A stretch of DNA of 64,000 nt, from positions 691,501 to 755,500 of the forward strand of contig CAJNDS010001269.1 in the NCBI GenBank assembly GCA_905221605.1. Direction: 5' to 3'. This document shows positions 9,787-21,956 of this stretch, in pieces. The number at the start of each line of letters is the position of its first letter. Within the stretch, counting starts at the first letter, position 1. The position numbers and the translations under genes are program-made. The notes beneath the pieces are model-generated. The model was not told where the DNA came from. It did no database searches and was given only the letters and a program-made list of their open reading frames with translations. Source of the DNA: Symbiodinium natans. Its lineage: Eukaryota > Sar > Dinophyceae > Suessiales > Symbiodiniaceae.

Positions 9787-12700
9787 CGACCGCGCCAGAT
9801 CCAAATCTACTTCTCGGACACAGGAGGTGGCCATCGTGCCTCCGCTCTGTCGTTGGAGGCTTGCTGCTGCAAAACGACCTGTAGTAAGTAGCATTTTGCG
9901 TCAGCGCGTCTGCCTCAAGCTTTGTACACCCCCCGTGTGCTGCTGGAAACCTGCTTGCTGGAAGCGTGCTGGAAGGCGGCACTGAAGAAGCTTTACGGAA
10001 GCCAGGTTGGAGAATCAGAACCGTCTGCTGCCCCTGCAGTCACTGCAAGTCACTGCAAGTGCCTGCAGGTCACGGTGTGAGCAAATTTGGTCGGGTCAGG
10101 TCTCGGTGACGTTGGTCGACTTCATACGGCAGGCCATGCCGTGGCCTTTGCACGAGCCCAAGGTGTGGTTTTTTGAAGTGCTAGCAGTCGCCGCAACTTG
10201 ATTTCAAAAAGCTGAGACTCTTTGGACCTTTGATATTCCGACTGCAGGTCGCAGGCGCCAGAAACCTACCAGGCCTTGAAATGAGATGACATGCCTGTTG
10301 AGGTTGTGGCGATCCCACTTGCGCCAGAGACATTTCTGTCGAGACATTTTAGCTGTACTGTGCCTGCGCAGACGTTGGGCCACTTTCCATCTGTCTACAA
10401 ACGCGCCTGGGCCTCAGAGAGGATGGGAGTAACTCAGTACCGGGTCCAAGAGTGCGGCTCGTGTTCAGGCCTGGGACTATGACCAAGAGAGCGAGACGTG
10501 GCGGGACACCACAAGTTCCCTGACCCAGTCATGTGATTTGGTTTCAAAAGGGGATCCCCTGCCAACCCTTTGATATTTCTCAGAAGAAAGCATGCAGGTG
10601 AAATTGTTGAATGTGCTAGACTGTGTGCCGAAGAGGAACGGTTGAGGAATGGGTTAGTTTTTCTTGAGAGGTTTGATGCCCCTTTTGAGCTGGCCTAGCA
10701 TACTTGATGCGGAGCATGGGTTGGGTCGCTTCCCTACAGCACGGCCTCACAGAAGCACTGCGAGTGGCGTCTGGCTGGCCATTCCTTTGTGTCTCTGCGT
10801 CTCCGTACCATTCCTATGCGAGATTTCCCCCAAGTAAGGGAGTGTGCGCAATGCCCACGCCCCGCTTTCTAGAATGAAGCTTCACATCACAGATGAAGTG
10901 CCGAATTCCGCGCGACCACTGCCCTCATGAAACACCCTTCCAGCGTTCGCGATGGCCCTCAGCTCAGCACTCAGCTGTATGAATACAAACAAAAACGTTG
11001 ATGACGTGATGTTCTGGATCGGGTGCGAACCAGAGCAGCCACTCAACCACTGTCGGGCAGCTGGCAAGACGAGCCGTTGAACGGCGTGTCAGATGGGGTG
11101 CTGGTTGATGGTAGGGCCAATAAGGTTAAACGTATATATATATATATATATATATTTCTGACCGCTGCTGTCGACCAAGCGAAGCCAAGCAGCCAGGCCA
11201 AGTCCTCTAAAGACTTAGACAAACCGACGTCACGCGAGACACTGAGGCTACAAAATGATGTGGAGCTACTGTCGAGAGTGTGGACCGCAGAAGTTAAAGC
11301 GAGCTCACTGGGGTGGCATTGGCCATAGTCTGAACTGCCACGATGTGCCGTCCCAACCTGAGGTCAGTCCTCACATATTTGCAGGATGCCGCTCTTGATT
11401 TGGATCTCATCATCTCTGTCCATCCTCTGCATCGGGCCGAGACTTTTTCATGGCGAGCTTTGCGCCATGTTGTTAACAGACACTGCGCAAAGTAGACTGG
11501 CTGCAGGATTCACCATGTTGTCATTGAAGCACTCGAGGAGCTTTCGCAAGGCAGGCTGCTGAGAATTCTGCCTCCACAATGGCATGTTCTGCCATTCTGC
11601 CATTGTGCATTGCCCCATTGCGCAGTGCACAGAAGCCAGAGTGCGGAATCCCCAGGCTGGAAGGCCTCCTCAAATCTACTCTTGTCGAATCCCTGCGTGG
11701 TTTAAACTGATGCGCGACATGCCATAGCGAAATGTTGGCAGGCAGGTGTTACCTCTTCAGTTTTGGCCTGACGAGGGGGGTGTGACAGGGGTATGACGGG
11801 GGAGGGACAGGCCGCCACAGGCATGTGTCGGGGCGCTTTCGTGACTGGAATCTGGCGGGCAGGGCCGATTCGGGCAGCGTGCAGCTTTTGACGTTCGTCC
11901 GGTTTTTGTAGGGGTTCGTGGCTTGATCTGGCTTCTCATCTTGCCACTGCTTGGAGTTTTCTCTTTGGCACATGGCTGCACGCAGTCGCTGTTGCTGTTG
12001 AGGTGCGGAGGCCACCCGAGAGGCAGGAGTTCTCACACTTTCAATGCTCGGACTGATGGAAACAGCGGCCATGCACCCAGGACCTTCGGTTACCTGTTGT
12101 CACAGTGGTATCGGCCTCAGTGATTTGCAGTGCCGAGCTGCTGTTGTCAATACCGTTTTCGTAAGGTCACAGACTTGGGCTCCGCGCATCTGTCCTGGTC
12201 CTTTGCCTAACCTGAGCTTGAGAATCGGCACAGGGCAAGCACAGCTTGTGCAGGTTTGACCCGCGTTGCGACATGCTCTTTGTTCCGAGTCAGGTTCCGT
12301 CACTCGTTTTGCACAAGTGGTGAGCGCTTGCCATCATCAAGTTCAACATTGTCGCAGGAGATTTACCAAGCTGCGATCAGAAGAGGAGCACCCAAGAGGC
12401 CTTGAAGAGAGCATCGTCGGTTGTGATTTGGGTACTCAGGTCGGTCTAGTCGTTGTCCAGCAAAGGGCAGGGCATGCGCAGCATTCGGGCTGGAGTGACT
12501 GGAGTTGCTTCTGGCGATGAACCAGGCAATGTCTGCACAACTCTGTGGCAGGTATGGTAGTGCAAATTTCCACAGCTACTGTCCAGGATTGCCCCCTAGC
12601 ATTGACTTGCTGGCAGGAAGATCCATTTGTGTGGTCTTCCTCTGCGGGAAGGTTCACTTGGGGCATGTCTTATCAAGTGAAAGAAAGCGCGAACTCCTTC

Positions 12701-15364
12701 TGCTGCAGGATTCTGGTCAGCTGATCCTGTTACTCCAGAACAAAAGCGCCGCTTACAGGCACGTTGATCGGGCATGAGGTCACCCATCATGTCAACGCAC
12801 ACCATTTCTTGCAAACGAGAGGAGCAGCTGGGATTGCGACCCACAGAACGACCAGAGGCATCGACGCGTGTTCTCAGCAATCAGAATCTGAGAGAAGCAG
12901 CCTCAGGTTGTGCTTCTAATGGGTGGTGGCGAGGGCTTCGGCAAGCTGCTGGATGCCACTTGGCGCAGGGGCGTCGCAACATTTTGATGTCTGGCACTTG
13001 CAGTGAGGAAATGGAAAGTGCCGATCTGGTTCTGAATAAGGTGGCCTGTGCCATCGGCGATACGTTGATCGGCTCCTGCCACGGAATTTTCATGATGTCA
13101 GGGAACGCATGACTCGACATCAACGTCGCTAGGCCTTGGCTATGGACAGCTGGTGGTCGTTTGTGGCCGAAATGAGGAGGCTGCCTGAGCACAGAGTTGT
13201 GACAGTTGTGTCCTCCTTGCTTGCCGATCACGGCAGGTGCGGAAAGCATTGTCGGAGCCACTGAGACTGCTGAATTGAGGGATGTTGCCTTGGGTGTCTG
13301 AATTTATTTGCGATGGTTTGAGCTATCATGCGCTGCCTGGCATCCTGTGGGGAGTCATTGCTGCACAAGAGCCTGAGAAGGGACTGCGTAGTGCAAAGGA
13401 GCCAGTCTCACCTTGCGCAGCCTTGGATCTTAGGAGGCGCTGGATGCCTCGACGCTTCGGGGACTGATTTGCTGACTTTAGCAACATGACTCTCATTGTT
13501 GATCGACGCTTTGTGGAGGGTGTGGGCCTGTGGCTCTCGTGCCTGTCTGCCTCCATCTCTGTCTCTCTGTCTCCGGCTCTCGCCTCACACTTTCCACCGA
13601 GGGCATAAGTCAGGCGGCGCGTCAGGCGGCGCGTCTTACCATCAGTCACGGGCAAATCTTAGTGGGCTAGACTCAGCTCAGCAGGTTGCGCACACTTCGC
13701 CTGTTGTGACTTGATGCTCATGATTCATGATGTCACTCCAGGCCGATGTCTCACTGGACAAGGGCTAGCCTCTCAAGATTGTCTCCGCCAGTCCTTGCTT
13801 CCCATATGAACTCTCGAACAACGCAACAACGTCCGATGTTACCAAAGGCATGTGGTTGACATATTCTGCTTGTTTCGTTCGTGCACTCAATGGTGTACGA
13901 ATCTCTACGAACTCCCAGTCTCACGGTTGTAACGCCCTCGCCCTACAGTTCCCAACGTATCTGTGGGATCATTTTCTGCAGAGTTTTTTCTTGTGGACCA
14001 CGCGGGCTCGGTCATGCAAATGTCCAATCTTTCACTTCTTCAAAGGCATGTTCTTTCCCACGCCGCTCTTCAACTAACAGTCGCACTGGTATTGTAGCGT
14101 CGCTGGCAGGAATGGCTCTTCGAGCCGCTGATACTGGGTTTTGTCACGAACGTGGATCAGTGCGGCGTTGCTCTGTGGCTCCCTTTTCGACTTCGGCAGA
14201 TGTCTCGCCCGGTGCATTCACAAGTCGCCGAAAGGTACATGACCGCTGCAGACTGCTTGGTGACGAAGGCCTGCGCAGACCTTTTCCACAGTTTTGAACG
14301 ATTGGAGTGGTTACAGCGTGCTTCTGAGCGCATCGGAGGCTGGCCCTGGATCAATAGCTGAGAGTATGATCAAAGGCAAGCGGGTGGGATGCGTCGTGGA
14401 ACATGCCATGTCATTGGTGAAGGCAGAAGATCTGAGACCAATGAGACCCCGAGGCCTTCCATGCCTCCTGACAGCTTTCGTGCCTGGCCAAGAGGAAGGC
14501 AACATCAGCTATGCTGGCCCGGCTCATTGAAGTCACACTGCTGCCTTCTCCCAGCTAGACACTGTCACTGTGACAAGAACAGTGAACCCTGATGTGCTGT
14601 TTTGCCAGGTCACAGAAAATGGCGCAGGTGCCTACGTCTCGGATCAGGTGAGCTGGAGCTGGCCTTTTCAGAGGTCTCTGAAACTATTGGATTCCAGGAG
14701 CCTGATCTTGTGGCGGCCAAGATTGAGGAGTGGTTGAAGGCCCCGCATCTTCCGGCATCTTGAAGGGCCCCGCGGTCTTCGACTGTGCTGCTCGGAAGGA
14801 TCCACCTGCCCTCGAGAAGATGTCGGAGAACGCGTCAGCTTCCTTACGCTTATTGTAAAAGCAGTCGCCCAGACGTCAAAGTCTTGTCAGAAACTCCTCG
14901 GAATGGCTTGAGGCGGCGGTTGGCACAGCCAGGTGCAGCGCTAGAAATCTCAAGGAGGTCGCATCCTTCCTCATGAGGGACTGCCTGGGTCAGCATGCAA
15001 CCCGTGAGAGGATGTGCGACAGTCTTCTTGATCTGGGCGTTGAGCTGGCAGAGGCCTCCGTTTTCGTAGCAATGCCACAGCAGCTTCGGTCTGACGCATA
15101 CTTCCCCCATACTCCGCACCTGCAGGTGCATGCTGGAAGTTTCGGGACGACTTGGAGGGACCAGCTGTTGCATCGCAAGGACAAGTGGTGGCATGGGTTA
15201 TATATATATATATATATATCTATCTATATCTATATATCTATATACATACATATATATATATATTTATGTATTTCTATCATGACCAGGAGCAGCGACGCAA
15301 ATCAAGGCAAAAAGGAGCAGTGAGCGAAGCCACGACCAGCGAGGAATGTGAGGCTTCTCCTTGA
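9787..15364 (+). CDS. MGDG synthase-like glycosyltransferase (at least 20 exons)
   Basis: Monogalactosyldiacylglycerol synthase transfers galactose from UDP-Gal to diacylglycerol in plastid envelopes. The conserved order of the family is present. IQIYFSDTGGGHRASALSLE (9787 to about 9861) matches the N-terminal SDTGGGHRAS motif. KKLYGSQ (ends 10005) joins phase 0 to VSVTLVDFIRQAMPWPLHEP (10100-10162). DLIISVHPL is at 11385 to about 11468. VTDLGSAHLSW (12166-12197) joins FDPRCDMLFVPSQ (12254-12293), then EIYQAAIRRGAPK (from 12358). VVLLMGGGEGFGKLLD starts at 12907, and GYGQLVVVCGRNEE is at 13133-13179. PLILGFVTNVDQ (14110-14159) joins YMTAADCLVTK (14235-14268), then AGPGSIAESMIK (14339-14375), then GLPCLLTAFVPGQEEG (from 14454). 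VTENGAGAYVSDQ (14609-14647), EPDLVAAKIEEWLK (14698-14739) and ALEKMSENASASL (from 14799) follow. The frame reaches a stop at 14856, but exons 14955-15053 (EVASFLMRDCLGQ) and 15287-15364 (EQRRKSRQKGAVSEATTSEE, TGA) look like a C-terminal extension. Many donors are GC. Exons near 10372-10422 and 10469-10540 are tentative, and the transit peptide was not located. Confidence 0.85.
11132..11155. repeat. (TA)n microsatellite
   Basis: Pure TA tract inside an MGDG synthase intron. Confidence 0.9.
15199..15264. repeat. (TA)n / TATC microsatellite
   Basis: TA tract interrupted by TATC units, directly upstream of the last MGDG synthase-like exon at 15287. Confidence 0.9.
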
Positions 15365-15771
15365 AGATAAAGTCGTGCATCCTTGCAGTTGCTGGGCAGA
15401 GTCATTGCACATCATTGCGCTGTGAACCGCTTATGTCAACGGTTATGCAGTATGTAGTGAGAGAGCTTGCTGTCTTTGTGACTGTTTCATGCTGTCTCTG
15501 TGTCTGAGCTGTCCATTGCGTGGTGATTTACAAAGACAACGTGCTGGCAACTGGCTCCTTGAGTGACTCAGAAGGGGGTCACTTGCAAGATTCGCCGGCT
15601 CCAGCCTCGCGTTGTAGCCTTGAGCTTGTAGTCCACATGGCTTCCAGATTCGCGCTGGCATCTGTACACATCTTTGCCGGCATCTGGGTGACTCGCTCAA
15701 CTTCAGTGGAAATGCTTTGAATGTGAGCGAATGACGTCCATGGCTGATCGGCACATGTCCAGGTTGCCCAG

Positions 15772-16938
15772 TCTGCCATCCCACCATGCGCTACAAAGGG
15801 AGTTGCATACGAGGACCTTCAACTCTCAAAGGGTATGCCATGTATGCTATCTTGCAGTCGCTCTCCAAGCAGGATCCTGAGATTACGAAGCCCAATGGAG
15901 GCAAGCCATACGATGCGCTGGCGTGCAGACCTCGAGCTCTTTCTGCTCTCAGATAGGGCCAGATGGGGGTCGCATCGTGTGGAAGAGCTTCGCATGTCAC
16001 TTTCTTTGGCTTGCAAGGTGCCAGATGTTCTGCGAGACAAATCCTGACTGTGAAGTTTTCACGTACTACACCGAGACGAAGGCTAGCTCCTGCACATTTC
16101 GCAGAGTCATTCAGACAGCACAGGTGAATGCCGTTTCAGTAGATCGCAAGACTCTTGCACTGTTCATGGCCAGCGACTAAGTTTTATCTGACTTGCTGTT
16201 CAGGCCTGCTGGCTTTTAAGCGGCAATGCAAAAGTCGCAGCGAACGGGAAAGGTGCTGTGAGTGGGCCGGAAGACTGCGCGCACATGCTTCCCGGAACCG
16301 CGGGGAAAAACGAGCCGAACCCCTTGAAAGACTTTCCGGGCGTAGTGGTCGAGTCTGCCGAGTCTGCTGAACCTGTCATCGCTGCCCGTGAGACAGCGAA
16401 CGGCAACGTACAGATTACTGATGCTTCGACTGGTGCTTCGGCTGGTGCTTCGACTGGTTCTGGCTTTCCCTGGGCATGGCTGCTTGGAGTCCGGGGCTGC
16501 ATTTTTTCAGATGTTGCCATGAATGCTGCTCACCCGGTCATCGCATGAATCGGGGCAGGCTGCAGCTTAAACTTGTTTTGCTCCGCCTCTGAATTCAGGA
16601 GGGGCTGCGGTTGGTGGTGTACTTCTTGGAGTCTACTATTTGTCAAAAGGCAGGGCTCCCTAGCTCAAAGCACTCGAACCAAAGTGAGGCGCTCGTCTCA
16701 TCGCTTGGATTTTGCTTCAGGTGAGAAGCGAGCGAGAGGAAAGACCCCTCGAGGGGCGAAGGCGTGGGCAAGTGCTTCGCAGCCGTGTGTCATGCGGAGC
16801 CCACACATCTGTTCTCCCGAATCTGAGGTTGAAGCTGACGCAGAATCCGGGCAAGCTGACAACGTGCCGCTGATGGGGCAAGGTGTGCGACGTGACAGCA
16901 CGACGCAACAAAACGCGTATGCGGATTCCACACCCTGA
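15772..16938 (+). CDS. PAN/Apple-domain single-pass membrane protein
   Basis: The core is a PAN/Apple module: exon 15953-16081 reads RCQMFCETNPDCEVFTYYTE with the expected paired cysteines. It joins in phase over a GC-AG intron to an exon starting at 16204: ACWLLSGNAKVAANGKGAVS, then GPEDCAHMLPG. PAN/Apple domains bind carbohydrate or protein ligands outside the cell. That exon continues with a Ser/Ala/Gly/Glu-rich stalk (TDASTGASAGASTGSG) and FPWAWLLG. The next exon (about 16600-16651) adds GAAVGGVLLGVYYLSKG, which completes a transmembrane helix. The last exon, 16721-16938, is a basic then acidic cytoplasmic tail (GEKRARGKTPRGAKAWASAS and onward) ending in TGA. An N-terminal piece at 15772-15832 (CATKGVAYEDLQLSK) fits the start of the domain, but its junction to the core is out of phase as I read it. 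The signal peptide was not found. Confidence 0.72.
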
Positions 16939-17451
16939 AGCGCAACTAATGACCTGCGCTAGGGGTTGTCCTTGGATGCCCCGTGTTGCGGAGGAGCAGC
17001 GCCAGCATTGCCAGCAGGGCCGAGTCCACAACCCTGGCTCGCCGCACCTCCGGTGCCTATCTGCATTTGGTCAAACACCAACAAAGACAAGCGAACAGCG
17101 ACAGACAACAGAAAAAGCAAGCGAACAAACTGGAATTGGCCGTCCTGTGACTTCCTGACCTGGCCCTGGCGGCCTCTGATTAGGTTTTAGGCGACTGAGG
17201 ACTTGATTAGGAGATGCCTTCCAGACGCTTCTTCCAGAGCTATTGTTGTGGGATAGGCAAGAGATTTTGAACGAAGTCCTTGTTGAGCCCCGACGTCGTT
17301 TCGGACGAATTGCCTAAGGTTTCTGAAGCCTTTGAGAAGGCAGCTATTTTCAAACAACCCCCCTCCAGAAGTCTTTTGTTTGTTGGCGTTTGTTTGACTT
17401 GTTTTTGCCAGCTACGTGTGAATTAAGGGTTGAACTGCGCAACTGTGCCAG

Positions 17452-18446
17452 ACCTGCCCGAGGTCCCACAGTACTACCAACAGCCGCCAATGCAAGCCCC
17501 GCTCTACAATGCCAACTATCCGAGATATCCGAACCAGGCTCGAGCTGGGTATCGAGGATTGAGAGTGATGCACCATTGGAGATATGCAGCGCTGGTTTCT
17601 TTGTGTGCTGTGCATAGCCAGTGAGGTCTACTACTAGCTCGCCCTGTGGATGTACCACCATCTCCAAGCCCCTTGCGGAAAACAAATGCACCTTCAACAG
17701 TGCGGCTGCAAGCAAAACGTTGCCTGATAAACGCGCCGAAGAGCTTTGCAGCCATGTTTGGAAGGGTTGATCAAGTGTTTGGACCAGCTTACGATTGATT
17801 TTGATACCAGCGCGGCACACATCTCACAGGGCAACCGCACGCAAAGGGCCCATTCAAGGCATTCGGTACTCAGCAGTAGCATTTCGTCAACCTTGCAGGG
17901 ACAAGATGGATGAGCAGAGCATACTCCTAGACAACTTGAGAAGACTTGTCTTTTCCATTCGCAAGACATCGGCTCTGCCGCATGTACAGCGCAGTCCGCG
18001 TGGTTCGGCAGCGGCGCTTCGCTTCTCAATGCCAGGCGGAAGTTCTCTTTGTTATCACTAAACCTGGATTAGCCCGAAACCCAGAACCCCAAACCCAACA
18101 CCCTAAACCCTGAAGCCTAAACCCTAAACCCTAAACCCAGTGCGTTCTTGTGACTTGTTCAGGCGTGACATCTCCAAAGAGCGGTGCGAGCTCACCAACG
18201 TCTCCTGGTGGAAGGCGATCGCCAAAGAAGTCGCCGAACGGCCGGAAGTCGGCAGGACGGCCTCAAGCCCATTCAAGCTTTCCCCTGTTGCTTCTTCTTT
18301 TGCTTCTTGTGCTTCCTCTTCTGCTTCTGCCTTGTCTTGCAGGCAAGCAGGCCCCGGTTGCAGTCACAGAGTTTGTGCCAGAGGGTGATGACAAGACGGC
18401 TCCCCCTGCTCGCGACTCGTGTTTCTTCTCCCAGTGGGAGGGCTGA
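17452..18446 (+). CDS. Disordered, low-complexity protein of unknown function
   Basis: Exon 17452-17537 is Pro/Gln/Tyr-rich (LPEVPQYYQQPPMQAPLYNA, NYPRYPNQ) and ends before GC. An exon from about 17900 to 18040, after AACCTTGCAG, reads DKMDEQSILLDNLRRLVFS. From about 18150, SPKSGASSPTSPGGRRSPKK then SPNG leads to a long pyrimidine tract and CTTGCAG at 18344. The last exon, 18345-18446, reads KQAPVAVTEFVPEGDDKTAP and ends in TGA. A GC donor at about 18241 gives a phase-correct join (SPNG to KQAPV). Ser-Pro/Arg-rich composition suggests an unstructured, possibly phosphorylated region. The pieces may be more than one gene; no domain was recognised. Confidence 0.42.
18073..18139 (-). repeat. Degenerate telomere-like tract (CCCTAAA)n
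   Basis: About nine units with variants such as CCCGAAA, CCCCAAA and CCCTGAA. It lies within the probable intron before the SP-rich exon at 18150. Confidence 0.85.
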
Positions 18447-19012
18447 GATGACACCACTGGACAAGTTGTTCTGACTTGTCGTTCACGTGCTGAAGGCATG
18501 GATTCAGGCCGTGCTCCTTCTTCACAATGAAAGAAGAGCCGCACATTGGACTCCTCCCTTGGCCTCTCGGCTGGTAAGATGGAAGAGACGCTGACCAGTA
18601 TTGATCCTTGTCAGACTTCCTGGCACGAACGCACCTGCAGGTCTGGAGCCAGGAGTGTTATGAACACGCACGGCACGGGGCCTCAGTTTGAGGCAACAGA
18701 GGCGCTAAGAATAGGTTACGCTCTGAGAGTCGAATATCTGAGGATGCAGGCCCAAGCCTGTGAATCCGCAGACCGTCGGCTGCCTTTGCCTCAGAGCTCT
18801 CCCGGAATGCTCCGTGATTTTTCTGCCGGGGGGCAGGGAAGAGGGGATTTCTGCCTTTCTGCCTGCTGCAGCGAGGGCAAAGAACTTCGTGGAGAGCTTG
18901 AGTGGCCGGCATGGCCAGAATTCACTCGGCCCTTCCAGGACCGCTGGGGGGCAGCTGGGACATGCAGAGTGCCTCCCGAAAACGAGTGGCAGTTCTCCAT
19001 TCTGCACTTCAG

Positions 19013-19810
19013 GAAGGAGCTGAAGTGGGATCAGGCTGCGGCGGAGCATGTGGTGAGCCAATGGTACAGCGAGCTGGACCTTTGATCTGCGTGTAGCACA
19101 TTGAAAAGCGAGACCCCTCACGGCGCGGCTTCTAAACACGCAGGAGAACTATGATTTCCACCGTCCTGGACCACAGAAGGGCTGTGTCAACTTCATCCAG
19201 ATGATGTGGGCGGGCACGTGCTCAGCCAGCGGCTCACACTTTCAGACGGAAGGGGTAGAACAATGCAGACATCATTGCAGAATCTACGGATGCTGGCATG
19301 CTGCACAAAGGTGGGTATGGCATTGTCTTCCAATGGCAGGTATTGTCAGTTGCCTCAGAGGACCACAAACCCACGCAAGTGTGCATGTTGTTCCTGCTGA
19401 GGCGTTGCCAACTACTTCCCTCCAGTCGGCACGGTCCTTACAGTAACGCCCGCACATCGCGACTTGAGCCACGCAACTCGATGCTTCCTGAGGCAACGTC
19501 CTGGCCTACAAATATGCGCGAAACTTGAGCCCGTGGTGGCCCCAGCTATGGATAAAAACCTGAGTAAAGGAGCTGCCATCGACAGTTCCAGGTTTCGAAA
19601 GCTTGGGCAATCGAACTCAGCGTGGAAAAAATTGATGGAGCTGACTGGACCACAAAGACGAAGCTACTCCGTCTCGAGCTTTCGAGCACGCGGGATGTTA
19701 GGGTGCTGGAGTTTTGGGGAACTTTAGCCTTACACACGGTTTTGTGTGCATGGTGTGCTTTGCATCTGGTGTTGTTTGGCTTGGATGGTGTTGCGGCCTC
19801 GAACATTTGA
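19013..19810 (+). CDS. CAP/SCP (PR-1/GAPR-1-like) domain protein
   Basis: CAP proteins are small, usually secreted or Golgi-associated proteins with a sterol/lipid-binding cleft. Exon 19013-19070 reads LKWDQAAAEHVVSQWYS and joins exon 19144-19224, ENYDFHRPGPQKGCVNFIQM then MWAGTC. Together they restore the family signature W-Y-S-E-x-Y-D-F and the GCVNFIQMMW block, equivalent to GHFTQVVW. A GC donor leads to exon 19311-19335 (VGMALSSNG), the VGCGVA-type segment. Another GC donor leads to exon 19402-19433 (VANYFPPVGT), the YxPPGN-type signature 2. A phase-0 join then leads to 19592-19810 (VSKAWAIELSVEKIDGADWT and onward, TGA), whose last 35 residues are hydrophobic and could instead be unspliced intron. 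The first WYS-E junction uses GAG at both ends, so the intron could start with GA or be shifted by 3 nt. The N-terminal exons upstream (18.5-19.0 kb) are open but not convincing. Confidence 0.75.
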
Positions 19811-20692
19811 AGGCCTTGTTATTTCAAAAAACCCTTTTAGCCTCCGGGCCCAAAGGCGGGATTGCCGGTGGCCTGCAATGATATACGGTGCTGTTGGAAT
19901 TCTTGGTGGCGACATGCCGGAAGGAACACAGGCCGCATGCCTCAGTGGACACAAGAAGCGCATGCTTCACTGGGGAGGCACAGCTCCTGGGATTCGCCAG
20001 TTCTCGAGGGGAGGATCGCACGTGGTCCTTTATTTCTAACATTAGGTATCCAGAGTCCATGTATCGACTGGAGATATTTTCGATGTCTTAGAATAACTGA
20101 AGCGGCCCCAAGAATCAAGCTCTACTGGGGCCACTGGGGGTATAAGAAGCCACTAACCGAGTTTCCCGGCGTTCCACTTGCCATCTCCAACCTTTACCAG
20201 CAAACCCGTGTCACCCCCACATTGGGCCCCACACATATCACACATCGTGGTGTCTGGAAACACACGGTCAACGATACCCTCACGCACGAGGTCATGCCCA
20301 CTACCCGGGACCTCGCCGGCCTTGAGCCGGAGCAACATGACCTACTTAATGAAGCAGCACCTTCACATCCGACAGTTGACATGCCTCTCCATGCGTAGAA
20401 GCATGGCTTGGCAGCTGCAAAGCCGCGTTCCATCCCAGAACGACCCAATCCTTCTCACAGCGTGGACAGCACTGACAAGACCGCAGAAAGGCAAACACAG
20501 GCACCGCTTGCACCTTGAAACAAGCGGCCCAGAGGGGGCGACTTGTCACCCGAAGGCGTTTGCCACTAATCTGTCTGCAAGCTTTGCGCGTCTTGGAGTC
20601 TTAGACGTTGGTATTTCATGAAGGCCCAGTGACCTCCCACCACCGTGGATCACGCAGGGCGATCAGGACCTGAAACAAGCTTGCTCTGGCAG
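19811..20692. other. Open on both strands, no recognised gene
   Basis: Positions 20100-20620 have long open frames on both strands. The composition in none of them resembled a known family, and no flanking splice sites were persuasive. Confidence 0.35.
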
Positions 20693-20834
20693 GGGGGACA
20701 GACGAGGCTTAGAGATGCTGAGGCTGTATGGACTGCTGTCTGCAAGGACCTTCCGGAAATCTACAAGAAAGTTCCTTGCGCAGAGTCGAACTGGAAGCGT
20801 CACGAGGAGGCATTCTGCATCATGCTTCTCAGAG
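20693..20834 (+). CDS. Isolated candidate exon, unknown
   Basis: Starts after TTGCTCTGGCAG and ends before GTCTTG. It reads GGQTRLRDAEAVWTAVCKDL then PEIYKKVPCAESNWKRHEEA in an open frame. Charged, helical composition. No neighbour exon could be joined and no family was recognised. Confidence 0.32.
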
Positions 20835-21956
20835 GTCTTGAGTCGCTATCCTTTGTTTCTTTGGAGCGAGGTCCAGATCCGTGTAGGGAAGAGAGAAGAA
20901 CCCAACAAGAAACAATGGGCAAATGCATGCACCTGAAAAGGAGAGAGATGGGTGGAAGCTGGTAGTGAAATGGGTGGCAGTGGAAGGTATGTGTGAAGGG
21001 CTTACGGCAACTGGCGCACCTCGGGATGTCAACGCGAGTACAGCTACACTGCAGCTGGACACTCCTACCCTTCTCCTTCAGGCGTGTAGCATTTAGGCGA
21101 CTATTCGAGAAAGCAATTGATCTGCTGCTTTGGTTCCCTTGAAACATGTCTCCCATGGCATGGAAGTGAGCTCGAGTCCGAGGAATACAGCAAATCTGGT
21201 GATCTTGATGTCTTGAGCAGGTAACAGCCCTCCTGGAAGAGGGCGCCAAGTACAAGCCATTAGACTGCTTGAACACTGACTTGCCTGATCTAGATCCGTT
21301 CTGAGCCAGAAGCTTCTGGCTCTGGTCTCTCTCTTTGTGCTCCTTTTTGTGATCTGAGCGTGTCTCACCATGTCTCACCCGTGTCTCACTGCTCATGGCT
21401 AGGGTCTGCTGAGGTGTCGAAGCTGGTCGAAGCTGCGATGCTGCAGGTTTGCTGCAGTTAGCTCTGAGATTAGTGCAGCAGACGATGGTGACCGATAGTT
21501 CAAATCGACATAAACGGGTGCGCAAGTCAAGGAAAAGACTCCTCTTGCACCACATCCTACCTGTACCTGTGTGCCATGCTTGCGTAGCAGAAGTCTACAC
21601 AGTACATGAGTGGAATTTCAGCAAATGTCAGCTTTGCCGATGACATGTCTTCGGCGCTGCATGTTTGAATCTGTGCACAGCTCTGTGGAGCATGTATGAC
21701 AAGAGCAGAGACATACCAAGATTCGGACGTATGTAGCCGTAGCTCAGTGCACTGACCTTGCACCGCAATGCGCTGCAATACACTGCAGCTGAAGTTTACA
21801 TGCCCGAGTCGTCTGCAAGAGTGTTGTCAATCGCTTGGATCGACAAGGCTTTAGGGAACACGCTTGTCGCCGGTTTCGTGCCACTCGTGTATCATCTTGC
21901 AACAACGAGACTGTCCAAGTCCGTCCGGCTATGTTCGGAAGCTGCGGCCTGGGCTG

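Noticed and set aside
20800-21555. 251-codon open frame on the - strand
   Set aside because: Composition looks random (Arg/Ser/Cys/His-rich, no ordered hydrophobic pattern), and it overlaps a better + exon at 20693-20834.
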